Source: Callaeas wilsoni
Lineage: Eukaryota; Chordata; Aves; Passeriformes; Callaeidae
Assembly: GCA_013398955.1 (NCBI GenBank)
Contig: VWPU01002874.1
Coordinates: forward strand, 111,476-175,475
Length of the DNA stretch: 64,000 nt
Direction of reading: 5' to 3'
Positions 1-13,800 of the stretch are shown here, one piece after another; within the stretch, counting starts at the first letter, position 1, and the number at the start of each line of letters is the position of its first letter. Made by a program: the position numbers and the translations under genes. The notes under the pieces were generated by a model. The model worked only from the letters and a program-made list of their open reading frames with translations. It was not told where the DNA came from and ran no database searches.

Positions 1-3000
1 CAATTAAAATTATAATGCAGCCTAGCCTGCTGAGGAGCAGTAAATTTTCTGGGAATTTGGTCAGTTGGTTACATTGATTTTATATTAAGTTAGAGAAAAT
101 TTTGTTCATGTAAAGGCAAAAGCAGTTTAAATCTGTTTCATACATTGCAGCAGGGTCTCACTGATTAAAAATACCTGGGCCTGTTCCAAACTTGTCGTCA
201 TATTGGCTACATGACTGTTATAAGCAAACCCCCGCAAACAGAAAGATCTGAAGGTTCAAAGCTTATTTAACTCAATAGTGCTTGTAAAAGGGAAAAAATT
301 GCCATTTCTGTATGGAATAATGGCTCGTAACTTTTCCAGCATTATTTTTTCATTAATATCACCTGAATCTGATATGCATGTTTCACAGCAGACTCTAAAT
401 ACGAAATCTGGTACCTTTTGGCATGTTATTCCTGTACCATCTGGCTAACAGGTACTGTACTGTTCTTGCAGTGTGACGCACCAAATAAAAAAGTCAGATC
501 TTTTTAAAGTCACAATAAATTTCCCAAATGAGTTTGTGTGAAATGTTAAAAAGCAGAAGATAGAGGTTTTGGGTTACATTGCCTCTAATTTGAAAGGGGG
601 ATAAGTGGAGCCAGGTGGGCTACTTAGCCAATACCTGCCTGTTCCAGCTTTTTGAATCTGTGAACATTACACTCGGATACAGATGGAAATTGGAAACAAT
701 AAATGATTATTACAGAGACTTTATCATCCTGTAACTCGTGCATAAAAGATGAGCCACTCTCAAGGACATTTTGAAAGTGTGCTGCTTAGGCATGTATCCG
801 GACAGATGTGGAGGAGTAGGAATATGCCATATATCAAGTGAGAGGAATAAGATTTCTTAATTCCACTGTGACAAGCACAAGCATCTTCTAAAAAATAAAC
901 CTCCCCTTCTCAGCATTAACCCAGTTTCTTTCTGATGTCTCTTTTTTTGGTTAGGATGAGCATCTCCCACTTCCAGAAATGTTAGTCCACAGCTGGAAAT
1001 GGGGGATGGTACAAGCAGACAGATAGAAAAAAGGGGCTCACAATACCTTATCGGAGTTACAGCTACAAGTCATAAAGGCAAGCTCAGACAGTTAAGGTCT
1101 TCACTCCCACCGGCCACATCAGACATATAAGTGCGTATTCCCATTAATTTTCAAAAAGCTGCATTTCAGGACAACAACTGCAAATAAAGCCAAATCAGAA
1201 CATACTCAATGACATATTTCTTCATTGACTGCTCACAGACAAAACTTTCCACATGGATAGCCTGATTTTTTTGGGGAATGACTGAGAAGCAGAAAAATTT
1301 CCATCACAAAATCTCTCACTTTCTTCCAACTCGTTTGGCAGTGGACAACTACCCTGTGGCCTGTGGTCCCTGCTGCCTGTTCCCTGCCAGTTGTTGGGAG
1401 CAAAGGCTGAAGGAAAACCATAGCTCTAGGAGCTTTGGCAACAGCTCAGCTCAGATCCATCACAACCTCAGGTGAGCCAAATCTCTCTGCAGAAGTGAGA
1501 GATTAATTAATGAGGAAGGCAGGAGCTCAGGGTTTTCCTTTGGAAGTCTTGAGTTGGTGACAAAATGAATGCTGAGAGATGAAAAGCCTCAGCAGCAGGG
1601 GTTGAGCTTCTCTGCACATCTCTAAAACCAACTGACAGGCTCTTCCTTTGGGATGGGAGACCACCACAGCCAGCACAAGTCCTGATAAATCTTGTAAGTA
1701 CTGGGCAGGTCTTCCTACACTTGCCTCTGAATCTCACCTATGTGAAAAGCTTTTCTAATTCTGTTTGGGACAAGTACATCAATGGGCTGAGCATCAGGGT
1801 GCCATGCCAGGGACTGGGAGGAAGAGCAATACATAAATCCAAGGCAGGGGTCCCAGTCAGCTGCACCCTGAGTGGTGCGAGAGGGCTGTAAGGGCATGGA
1901 TGGCCACTGTAAGTCCATGTGGCATCCTTGTGGGCAGCGGGGGATACCGTGGCCCTGCAGAGGGATCCTGCTTGCATAGTTGGGATTCAGAGCCCAAGAG
2001 CTCTACTCAGGAGCCTAAGGCATGCCTCTGTTTCAAGGGACAGGTTTTGTTCTTTCACAGTATTGCAAGGCTTTCTTAAAGTTCACTGAGCAAAGTGCAT
2101 ACACTTTGGGTTAGAAAGGAGAGGACAGAGGACCCAATGTGCTGGAGTTTGGTGATTAAGTTTGCTCATGGGTTTTTTCTGTCTCTCACCCTCATGCATT
2201 ACCATTTTTTACATTGTCTACTGTTGTCAGCCTTTTTTCCCTCCCAACAGTCAGCTCACTTCAGCTCCTTGTCAAGCATCACCAGGCTCTGCAACACAGT
2301 AATTAGTTAAAGGGCAGATAGGGAAAATAAAACATGAGCTGGAACAGCAGGACTGCATGTAAAAGAAAAAAAAAACCTCTTCTGAAATAACTTCATGCAC
2401 AAGAATGGGAAATTGTTCCTTGGAATTGGATCAAATCAGGGTGTTCCACAAGTATAAGACTTTGCTCAGGAGGAACCACTGGAATGAAGTGCAATAGTGA
2501 GCTTAACACCATCTCTATTTAAAAGAGAAAAAAATCTCTATTGTATGAGAAATAAAACAATCTTCTTAACATTTATATTCATTCTGAATTAGTGGAAATG
2601 CCACAAGGATGGTCATTCTTTGGCCTAGCATGGAAAATGCCAGTTTCATAACAGCTGTATATGTTAACATACTTGCTCCTTTTGGGGTATTTGTATGTCT
2701 TACCAGCTTAAATAGCACCACTACTTATAAACTAGTACACAAACTCCTAACAGATGTACAAGTTCACACGAGAAGAAATAAAAAATGCACAAAACCCCTC
2801 ACTCTTTCACAACTAATCTGCTTTAATGTAGCAAACACAGCCCACTTGCTCTTCCTTCACTGTGAATGCTTTTTACCCTGTGAGATCCCTGAATCCCAGC
2901 CTACCCTTTGTTCTTTCACATTTGAAATAGCTGTTGGACTTTTAGAAGCGCTCTGTAAGACTTTTTTAATTATCTCATGAGACTCAATGCTCTGAACAAG

Positions 3001-6000
3001 CATAAATAAATGTCTTTCAAAACTCTGAGAAGGATTTACTGGGAGGGTTGAGGTGGGTACATTGCCCCTTACATAACAGCAGATGTGCTGTAACCCTAGG
3101 GTTCCTTTTCTCCACTTATCCATGACTGTGAGGCATTCAACTTTGAACAGTTTGATCATCATTTAACTGGCACATTAGAATTCATCTAAAGAGTTTTGAA
3201 CTCCTAGTTATCCTTCTTCCTAGTTCCTCTCCTTTTGTGACTTTGGGCCAGAGCTGCCTGAAGCTGATGCTTCTTCCTTCATTCTCCTTTCTTCTACCTC
3301 CTGTTTGCTGTGTCCTTTCTTCAGGAGAGCATGTACATTTAGGATATTTCTATGATGTCCCACATCGTGTTCCTGCGAAGAGATGGCCTGAGTAAGCTGT
3401 GTGTTATCAAGCACAGACAACATGGCACAGAGGTCTTTGCAAAATAAATCAGCCTGCAGGGTTTCCCTGAAGATAAATTTATCCTTAGAAGTATAATAAA
3501 ATAGTCTTCCTGAACTGCAATATTAATTGGGCTTAACTGCTTCTATTGCTAGCTTGCTTATGTTTGAGGCAGATTGTTCGTATGGCAGTAATTTGTGTGA
3601 CACCACCTACATGACTCAAATTCAGCTCAGCAGTGGAAGCTGTTTGGATTGATCAATCACTCAAGTGAGTTTCTCCAAATTCTGCACAGAGCATATGGTC
3701 TTGTGTGCTGTACAAGACCAAAACAATTCTTATGCTATTAAGCAACCATGTAATTTCTGAAAGAAATGAGGGAAGAATGCCTCTAGACCAATTATTAGTC
3801 CATGCTTGCAGGACCATAAATGAGGAATACATTCCTATCACTTTGGAAGCAGTGCTCTGCTGAGCACTCGTTACCTTTATGGTCATTAAGCTTGACTAGA
3901 TGACAGTTAAAAGACTGCAAATTTGGTATCCTTAACTATGCTATGAATCTTGCTGGTTTACTGTCGCCAGTGAGACCCAGATCATCTGGCATCTCCCCCT
4001 ATGTTCTGTGCTGTAGATCCTGCCTATGGCTTTTGGGTTAGCTCTTCTCTTTTGTCAGGAGAAGCAGTAAATAAGCTGGTAAATCTGTCCTCTGCATTGT
4101 CAAATTGTAAAGTTACACCGCATCTGTACTTTCTTCTTCGTTTTGTTTTTTAATAATCTATTGGGTTTGTTTGTTCAAGTTAATGAAAATAATGTGTTAT
4201 TGTTATGTAGTTATGCCAAAACACTTCACCAGAAATTTCATAAATGTTTTCTGGTGCATTGCCCAGTCTCATGCGGTTTCATTTTTTCCCTTCATATAGA
4301 AGAAAAGCATGTGGAAGATAAAGATCTTAGGGTTACTACAGCTAGAAAAAGCCCTGGGAAGATCCTTTAAACAGCAAAAAAGGAGTTAATGAAAAATCAA
4401 GTACAAATGAATTATTGTCTGGCTGGCTAACAGTCAAGCTTTAAGGCCTCAATCACAGCTTTTATTTGCCACGGTACGCATTTACTCTCAGCAGGAGTCC
4501 AGCCAACTTTTGGGGGGACAGTTTGTGTGAGAAAGCACACATCACCACAGGGAGAGGTTTTGCCACCTAAGATTTGCAGCTTCACAAAGTTTCAAAGTTG
4601 TCCTTTGCTCATAGTAGCATTTCTTTTGGGCTAATGAGTTTCCATACAGTTAAAAGGAGAGGGTCTTTGCCTCCAGGGATTTCACAGCTGAAGGTCAAAA
4701 AACCCGAAGAGAATCAACCAAGGTTTGAGGTTTTATTTTTTGTGCAAATCAGCAGGATGCTACAAAACAGGCTTTCACTAGTGTGTCTCTTAGGATGTCT
4801 CTGACTTCGTACAGAGAGGGAACTTTCCCAGAACACATCCATTATCTGTGTAAAAATGCTTGTTTTGGAGATAGCACCTGAGAAGTTCTAGAACTGTGAA
4901 AAAGGGAATTATAAGAAGAAAAAATCTAACAAATTTGTAGTTTGTTCTGATACACAGTACAAAATTTGAGTGCAATAGAATTGCAAGGAGGAATACGTGT
5001 TAAAGTGTAGAATTTGTCCCTCTGATGGTAATATATCTACTAATTTAATTTGAAAGCCTGGATTCTGATAAATCAGCATTATATCCCATCGTTGCATCCT
5101 GTCTGTACACGTCTACTGAATTTCTGAGCTGTGGAACTTCCTGGATATTTTTAAGAAGCAAAATATTCCTCATTTCTGATTTCTCTGTTGTTCATGTTAA
5201 TTTAATGGAAAGCACTCTTTGATTTTATTCAAGTGGGATCAAACTCTCAAACATAATTTAAGACCTCAGCCAGCTCCAATTGCAGCAACCAGGTCCAAAA
5301 GCTAACAGCTAGACTTGCATATGAAGATTGCCAAATGGAAGGAAAACAGGCTGAAAGAAGCATAAATACAAAGGGCATTGAAAATAAATTTATTTGAAAT
5401 GAGCACTGAGTCTGAATTAAAACTTGAATTGCTTTCAAATCAGTTTCAAAGAACTGATACAGAATGGAAAGGCCTTCTTAGCCAGTATTATGTCCCTTAC
5501 CTTAGATAAACTAACCTACTAATGATGTATGGTGGAGTCATATATTTTTCTCTGATGCATCTGCCAAACATCTATATGTGCAAGTGAATTCACAGATCCT
5601 GGATTGCTTTCAGAGGCAGAGATGTAGACATACGAGTTCCCAACTCAAAGTAATGTGACCCTCTTTGTAGCTGGATAGTTTTTTCCCTCTAGTTTCACAT
5701 ACACTAGTACAGATCTCCCCAAGACCAGCCACATCTGTGTGGAGTTACGTGAGGAGGCACATATGCTTTGATGAACCACATGATAAGGGCATAGATTCTG
5801 ATTATGGGGTCCAGGTTACAGTATTGGGCCACAGCCTTTCCCCTGCTCTAGGACACCTCAGGCCTGAGTAGCAAATTTGGCAGATTTAAGTTCAAGCAGA
5901 CCAGCTGGATTTGATATTTGATTACCAGAAAATTAAGCACAAAAGGAATGAAGTAAAGTAAAGAAAAAGGAACAAAGAGTTACATGGTGAGATGGTGGGT

Positions 6001-6814
6001 GGTGGTAAACTGCCCCATTTAATTTCTCAGTCCTGCCTACCACAATTTCCCACCTCTTCTCACCCAGTGCTCCTCTGATCACCTTTTCAACCCCATCCCT
6101 CCAGCACACTTCCATCTTCAGGTCTTCAACCCCTTTCACTCCTCCCCATCTGCAAATGATCCTGGTCTGTATTTCCAGACCTCCTTGTGCCTGGTCTCTT
6201 ACTGCCCATGCATGTCCCCTGGGTAAAGCCAGCTGGTTTTTGGGATGATATCCCATCCCTCCCCTTAGACATGTTCCATCCTTGCCTCTGTCCACACAAA
6301 CTACTTCTCTCCCATCCTGGCTATGTCAGCTCCATACCCTGATTGGCCCTGAAGAAACAGTGGAAATTTAAGAACACAGTCACAGTCTGCAGCCAGAAAC
6401 AGCCTTCCAGAGCTGCACTATGAGGGTGCAAGGTGGGGCAAAGAGACATGACTCTGCTTTGGATCAAAATCTGCGAAGATGTTATGGCTCTCCCAGCATG
6501 TCAAGTACCGGTTTCATGGGGGAGGAACGTGAAGTAGGAGTCAGTTAAAAGGGTGTGCATTATTTGAGACTTGAGTCCATCACTGAAGAACTAGTAGTTG
6601 TTCATCAAAATTACAATAAATTGTTAACAGTAAGTTGCTACCAAACTTTCAATAAATATAACAGTGTCTAGGACAGCTGGGGTTGGGAGAATCAAATATG
6701 GAGCTATAAGTCTTTTGTGGAGCCACAGAATAAATTCAGTGAATTTCCTCTCACACACGGAGACAAATTATTTCCATGAACATGAGTCTGTCTTGTCCTC
6801 TTCCTCCCACATTT
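1..6814. other. Intergenic, no supported gene
   Basis: AT-rich unique-looking sequence. The longest open frame is 123 codons (2609-2980, +). It has no recognisable domain, no flanking splice signals that make a convincing exon, and a length expected by chance. I see no CR1 3' terminus, tRNA or CpG cluster here. A pyrimidine-rich, moderately GC stretch at about 5,990-6,330 opens a 120-codon frame on the minus strand, which reads as low-complexity residues and is probably chance. Confidence 0.6.
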
Positions 6815-6825
6815 CCCCCCCCCCC
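6815..6825. repeat. Poly-C tract (11 C) followed by CT-rich run
   Basis: Eleven consecutive C residues are followed by a short CTCCTCC purine/pyrimidine-asymmetric run. It is a simple homopolymer with no gene context. Such tracts are often length-variable and prone to sequencing error. Confidence 0.9.
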
Positions 6826-9800
6826 TCCTCCACCAGTAGAGGTACAACAATAAAACAGATTTTCTTTTTCTGTCCTTGGAAAGACCCACTGCACATTAGT
6901 AACTTCCCTTTTGAAATCTAAACTGAAAAATTATGTGCACTAGCATACCATATTGAGTTATTATTCTTCAAACCAAGCTCCCCTTGGGTACCTATACAGC
7001 TTAAAAGAGCAGTGACAGGATATACAGATGGACAGAGGATTTCCAGTGGAGCCACTGTCCGTTGGACAGTGACATTTTGGTGGAATGTGTTGATTCTGTC
7101 AGACTTTGTGCTGGGAGCCAGTCTGGTAAGCAGGTGGGTGGTCAGAACCACAATATATATTCCATTATACATTTCTTTTGTCTTTCTGACTTTTCCTTCT
7201 AGTTTGAAATAAAAAATAAATCAAATCTGGAAATGGTAATTTTTCTGTGGAGCAGGAATTCCTAAGCCTTAACCAAAGAAGAAACTATTTGTTTATTTTT
7301 CCATTTGGCTCTTCCTCTCTGTTTCTCTGGCTTCTCTCACTCAGCTACCCTTCCCATTCCTCTTTTTTGTTCCTTCTGCTCATTTTTCCTCTTTCACTGC
7401 TCCATTTCTCAGCTGAACTGTTCTCGCTCTCCTGGCTTTGCAATCTATTTCACAGCTGATCCTTTGCTGAGCATGAACTCAGTAACACTGGAGGTGAACT
7501 TTCACACTTGTGTCGATTCAGAGGATTAGGGTAGACAGGTTTGCCCCTCTACATGAAGTAAGTAAGGTTAACGTATAAACTTCCTCTCTCCTTTATAGTC
7601 TCCTCGGTTTTATTATCTTAACTTGCCATTTTGTTTTAAACCCCTGATCCATATCTAAACACAACCTCATGTTAACTACCTGGCCACCACTACCACTTCG
7701 CCGTAGCCTAGCTCCCCTCTTTGAATATTAGAGTTGCCGTTTGAAACAGGACTTTAAATTAGAAATGACTTCAGCATTCAGAGCACTCCCTTCAGTAATG
7801 GAGTTCGCTAATGGAGTTCCTGCTACAGGCACCTTTTTCCTCTTAGCCTGAGAAAAGTTTTACCTCCTTTATTAGTTTCACTAGCAGTAGCACAGGTTGT
7901 TTTAATATTCTATGCTGCCTGTAACATATTGCAGATGTACCTGTGTGAAATGGTCTCTCGTTATTGGAATGCAATAAAAAGAAAACAAGCTTCTCAAGAG
8001 GAAAAAAGGTAAAAGAAAAAAGTTAACCCAGTTTGGGCTTGAAATTCCCCAGATTTTTATACTAACATTAATGTTTATAATACAGCTATTAAATTACACG
8101 TTGAAGTGCATTTAAAAGGGCTCTGGGCTAAATTCCATATTCCTTCCTTTACTCAGTCCCTATGTCTGTTGCTGAAGCAGTAATAGAGCTTGCCTAATTA
8201 AGGCAGAAAAGTAACATTTGCAAAAGCGTGGTAGTGATTCTAGGACCTCTTCCCTGAAATTCAGAAGCCTAAGGTTAAGCTTGTGTCATGCCACATTGAA
8301 CGAGGAGCAGACACCGGACACAGCAGAAAGCACACCATTTCAGCAGCAGCAGGAGTCTGGGCATCTCATCTGTGCTGTACCCCAGCTCAGGGAACAGCAT
8401 TTCAGCTCAGCTGCACCTTGTTGACCCGGTTGCAGCATGCTGGAGACTGGGGCTGGTGCTCACACACGTTTCTGCACCGTAGCTTGAGAGTACTGGTTTT
8501 GTTACTTGTGCACTGTGTGTTCTTGCATGGTGTAGATCTACTGTGAGTCAGTTTTTAAATAGGACCTAGTCTCCTAAGTTAATGGGAAATTTGCAGAATG
8601 TCCATGGAAAACATGAGGGCCAAACGTTTTCCCTTGAAGGAAAGCCCTCCTCCGGTATGGTTCTGACACACTGTGCCTTTTGTCATTAAGCATGTAATGT
8701 GTTAAGACACTTCAAATGAGGCAAGCTATCTCATATATGTATGATACAAGCTATATCAAGCATATATTTGTTGTGCCTAAAGGGAAAGGGCCAAGTAATC
8801 CAATAGAATAGCATCCATACTGATCTGATATTTAACGCAGCACAAAAGTGGTAACAGGATGAAATTATGTGCCTGTCCACTTGTTCTGTGCACCCATGGC
8901 CGTCTCTAAAGGGCTTTTGGATCATCTGAGCTGGCAGATGAACTCATTCTCTAATTCTAAATGCACCTTCAATTTGCTTGCATGAGTGTGTAGATGTCTC
9001 CAGCAAGTAACCTGAAGCTGGTACAAGCATTTTCATTTGTTTTAATTCACTGCCTCTGTGAAATGAGACCAAGGCAGAATGTCCCTCTCTTCCTCAGAAG
9101 AGCACAGGATTGTGTCAGTGCATTTCTCAAGGCAAGTTGCATTATTTCACACCAATTTACTCCAAGTTTGGAAAGAGTTCCTTGCAAACACTGGTTTTCA
9201 CCCAGGGTTTGTTTTTTCAAGTGTAGTGTTTATAATGGATCCCTAATAGTTTGAGTGCTTTATTACCTATTGACGGTGGAGCTAGAATTAGGAATGCTTT
9301 TTTGGCATAAGAACATCATCTATAATTTCAATGGACTTTGTATACTAAAATGTAAGGGTTGATTGCACATTTGTGGTTGTTGGTCCCATGCCAAAACAGA
9401 TCTCACTAAAAAATGAGTCCAAGTCAATATAACTGGGGATTCTGACATAGGTTTGTGTAAATCCATGAGTTTGGTGATCTAAAACTAGAGGATAAAACTG
9501 TAACTGGCCCTCTATATCTTGAGACATGAACAATGAGAAAGAAACAGTATTATTGTAGTGGAAAGAAAACATTGTGCAGCAGTTGTTTGCAATGGGCTAG
9601 TTCATCAACATGGTTAATTTGGCAAAGCTCTGCTGCCTTCAGTGAAGTTGTCCCATTTTATACCACTGGGCGACCTGTCTTGGTGTAATTTATCATTACT
9701 GTCAGGAGATCCTGTAATTTTAATCTTACAGCACCTATGAAGACCAATGTGTTATGCACACCATAAGGGAAACATAAGGGAATCATAAGCCATTTAGTAA

Positions 9801-10456
9801 TCTTGGATAATCCCTGAAGCTATGAGTCACTAGAAGCAGAGGCCCTTCATGCATCGTTTGAACCCCTAATTACCCAACACATGTGGGTGAAAAGTGAGAG
9901 GCAACAGCAGGGCCAGAAGCAGCCAGAAAACACTGGATGAGCAATTTTGAAGGGGACTTCCTTCCCATTAATATAAACAACCTTCTTTCCTTCCTAATAG
10001 TGCACCTGTTAGCAAATATATTCCTGTAGAGCTGCTCTTGTTCATCTGCTTACAACTTTGCAGAGGAAGTAGCTAATTGACATTAGGGGACTTTGAGGTG
10101 TTTCCTGACTATAAATGTGCAGTATTTAACGCTGCTTTATAGAGCACAATGCTCAAAACACTGCCAAAAACTCCAGAGCCCTGCTGAAAACATGGAAGAA
10201 GCAAAAGATTTCCATGTCCAGAACAGTGACCTAGGATTTAATCTGTTTCCAGGTAGAATTAATAGCAGTCTGGCATGCAGCCCAGTCTCTTTCTCTGCAC
10301 AGAATGAGTCCTGATGAGAGTTTTTTCCTCTCCGAGTGACTAATCGCATCTCTTTTCAAAGAAATGTGATTCCCTTGATCATTTTCTGTTCCTTGAGGTG
10401 GAAAAAATCAGATCTATTGAAGAGAAATCTGAGAAACTGCAAGAAGGTTTTAGAAG
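6826..10456. other. Intergenic, no supported gene
   Basis: AT-rich sequence in which all frames are short. Near 7,796-7,816 the phrase 'taatggagttc' occurs twice in tandem, a small local duplication. A CT-rich patch at about 7,300-7,460 opens two overlapping hydrophobic frames that look compositional. I see no interspersed repeat I can name. Confidence 0.55.
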
Positions 10457-10625
10457 CAGGGCGCAGGCAGTGGCGGCAGCAGGTCTCACGTTGTGCCAGG
10501 CTCAGCACACGCTGCGCAGCAGGAAGGGGGCTTTCAGCCCCTTGGCTGCCTGCGGCTCGAAATCACTTGTGATTGCCTGTGGGGTACACTGCCCAGGTGG
10601 GGTACTGCTCCAGCCTGCAGCCTAT
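10457..10625. other. Small GC-rich, CpG-containing patch
   Basis: This patch of about 170 bp stands out from its AT-rich surroundings. It has several CpG dinucleotides and an imperfect hairpin, AAGGGGGC...GCCCCTT, near 10,524-10,543. Two plus-strand frames of 78 and 96 codons run across it. The longer one (10398-10688) starts with a charged, helix-like segment, but nothing identifies it as a protein. It could be a decayed repeat, a small regulatory element or an exon of an unrecognised transcript. Confidence 0.4.
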
Positions 10626-10838
10626 GGATCTACAAATGAGCAAAGTGTTGCAATGAGAATGAGGTTCTTCTTTGAAGGTGTTTTGTGATTCATTCAAAGG
10701 GAAACATTTTTTACCAAAGTTTTTGGAAGGAACAGAGTTAATGATCTTGCTCACTGTGCGTTGTTTGTTCCCCATCTTTTGAATACTTCAGTTGATTTCG
10801 GTGCTATTGAGGGCTTACATATCTTGGAGAATTCACAA

Positions 10839-10856
10839 AGAGAGAGAGAGAGAGAG
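10839..10856. repeat. (AG)9 microsatellite
   Basis: Nine uninterrupted AG units followed by a short GGGAG imperfect tail. It is an ordinary dinucleotide microsatellite. Confidence 0.9.
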
Positions 10857-13800
10857 GGAGATTTATGACTGCCCTGAGTGTGTAAAAAGCTGCAGCAGAA
10901 CCCACATCTTCATAAACACAGGAGCCAACCAATCCCATGGTGCAATCAAAAGGAGGGTCCATTAGCTCAGATGCTCCTTTAATTTAAATACTGCTTCTGC
11001 TGCATTTTGAGTCAACCGCATGACAGAACTGAAGGAATTTCTCATGAGATGTGTGGGGCTTTGGACAGTAGTAATGGATAGGACCATCATTCAGTGGTGT
11101 TACTTCCGGTCATTGCTCAAGGCAAAGGTGGGCATTTGTACTTCAAGTGTGAAACTTCAGAGGGGAATGGGCTACTGAAAGTTCAACCAGCAGGAAGGTA
11201 GAGAGGATTGAGACTCTGTATTTGCTACAAAGCTGTTGTTGGCTTTAAGACATCAGTAAATCAGGTCTGTCTATTTTGCGTCTCAGATTATCTAGAATTA
11301 TTTGGGCCATTGCCAAAGAATTGCCTCTTTTAATCTTCATCAGCCCAGTACTGGTTAATGGGATGGAATGTCAGAGTATGCTTCTGGGGGAAAAGTGACA
11401 TATAGGTACTACTCCATCCCTCAAAGGTATGTTCAAATTTGCCCCAATGGCTGCAAAGCCCAGCTGGATGGTGAAAATGCTATGGATTTGGCTATGGGCT
11501 TGTTACAGAAATTATTGCAAGAGAACACTCCAAACTAACAATCTATTACATTTCTGGGAATATTTTTTTCATCTCACTATAGCTGGAGGTTTTGCTTTTT
11601 TTTTACTTTAAGTTTAGCTTGCCTAATCTGTTCCTCTTTGTCTTTTTTTCTCCTTTTAGGAAATTCATTTGTAAGTAACTTCAAAAATGGAAAATATTTT
11701 TAAAACTATAAACAATTTCTTTTGTTTTCTTGTGGGGGTCTGTTAGCTGGCACTGGTCTAAAGAAGAAATCCCACAGCTCTCGCAGCCAATTTGCTTTGG
11801 TTTTCTCCTTTGGTTTATTTTATAGTTACAGAGGCCGGATGGGTGGAGATCAAATCAGTATCATTGCAATCCCTGTTATATCTGTCATCCCACAAGACTG
11901 TCTGCTTTCCAGAAATGATTGGTGTTGATTTCAGCAGTTCTATCAGCAAGTATACTGTGCTATTCCGTGCGTCTCTTGCCAAAACACACCTATGGCATCC
12001 AAAGGCAGGAAGAAGAAGAAGGTTACTTTTCCATAGCCTGCGTGTACACCAAGAAAGATCTAGCAGATCTCTGAAAGTTGTGAAACCGCCTCTCCTTTTC
12101 TGTGTGTAATTTTTCCATTTACTAAACAGCTCTGACTTCCTTTTCACCTGCTGGTATGACTGTCTCTGTGCAGAAAAGGCAGCCAAAATTCCATTTTTAT
12201 TATTAAAAAAAAATATCCCAAGCCCCAAATCCTTTGTTCTATTGAAGACACTGGAAGCAGCTCTGGGCTGATGGAAATCAGCAACAATGTTGACATGTAC
12301 TTCACAGAGTCTAAGCTTTCCTTCAGTAATATTATGCCAGAGTGTAGATCTTCAAAGAATTTTCTCACTAGAGAATTTCTCAACCTCTACTTTCTTACAC
12401 AGAGTCAAGCTGGGAATAGATGCTTCCTAATTTAAATAGTACTTGTCTAGATGCCTTAAATCAAGACAGTATTGCTTTTGTCACTGTACCATTGTGCATA
12501 TGGGAATCCCCAGAAGATACAGACACTGGCACCACACAAAATAGGTAACAGAGAAGATTAAGATACTTTATGTGTCTTGCAGACAAGAAACCAGACCGGC
12601 TGCCTTGATCTCTGTCAAATGGGACAGGGCATTAATCAGAATGAAAAGAAACCCGAAACCCAGTTCTCTTCATTTGCTCATTCTAGTACTTGGCTCTTAA
12701 GCAGAGGTAAGTAAAACACTTCTGGGCATATTCAAACTATTCTGTTGTTCAAAGATTTAATTTATACCCACTTTTCATGAGAGAGAGAGACATCAGCAAT
12801 GTGCAATAGCTCAGGATAGGGAGAAAAAGATACATGCAGTGGGAATCTGCGTTAGGACAATGATGGTGCTCAAGACTAAGAGAGCCACAGGCCAACCACA
12901 GAAGAGTCAGACCCAAAGTTAATGTTAATTTAAATAGTATATCAGTTCTGGGTAGTTATGAATCCAAACCTCTGCAGGAATGGGTAGTATGGAAAACTCA
13001 TATAGTTTTGATCTTCAGGAACTGTGAATAAAAATAAAAACCAAGAGAATGGAAGAAAGGGGTCTATAACAACCAATTAAAATGATAAAAAGTAATATGA
13101 ACAAAAAATGTCACCTAATATAACACTAGCATTGCAGGCTCATTCTACCACGTACTGCAGCACATCTGAGAGTGGCATTTGAAAGCAAAACAGGATTTTT
13201 ACAGAGAAATAAGACTGATGTTATGGCTATTTGCATACACTTATGTCATTCTAGACTGTTGGTTGAATCAAAGCTGTAGGTATAAAATATAAGTTGTTTT
13301 TAACTTAAGTTGATTGGTTTAGTATTTGACCAGAGGAAATAAAGTTGTTGATCTGTTACTCTTCAGTTGCACTGCATTGTAGTGTGTTCAGAAGGCTTGA
13401 TAAAGTATTTTTCATAGAACCTTTATTGTGTAGTTGATTTATGTAGCTACTTTGATGGTAAGGAAGTTTAATTAGTAATAGTTGCAGTCCTTGAAGAGAA
13501 TTTTAACAAGGTGCCTCACATATGAAAAGTACAAAAGTCTCTTTGTTCTGAACAACCTCTAACAGGGTGTGTAAGGAGACTTTTCCTCACTCCACTCATT
13601 CTAATAAATTAGTAGGCTGCTTTGAGCAAGTAAGCGGAACAAGATCACAATACCATCAAGCATCAAATCTTGGCCCACTGAGTGAACAGTTGTGCTATTG
13701 CTAAATTGCTGCAAAAGATTTATACCAACATCAATGCTGGGATTTCCTTCCTTACTTCAACAAAAAGGAGCTTCAAAATCCAGAGATCCTTTTCTAGCTG

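Noticed and set aside
2609..2980. 123-codon plus-strand open frame with hydrophobic start
   Set aside because: Composition follows the AT-rich DNA, and no family or membrane topology is convincing.
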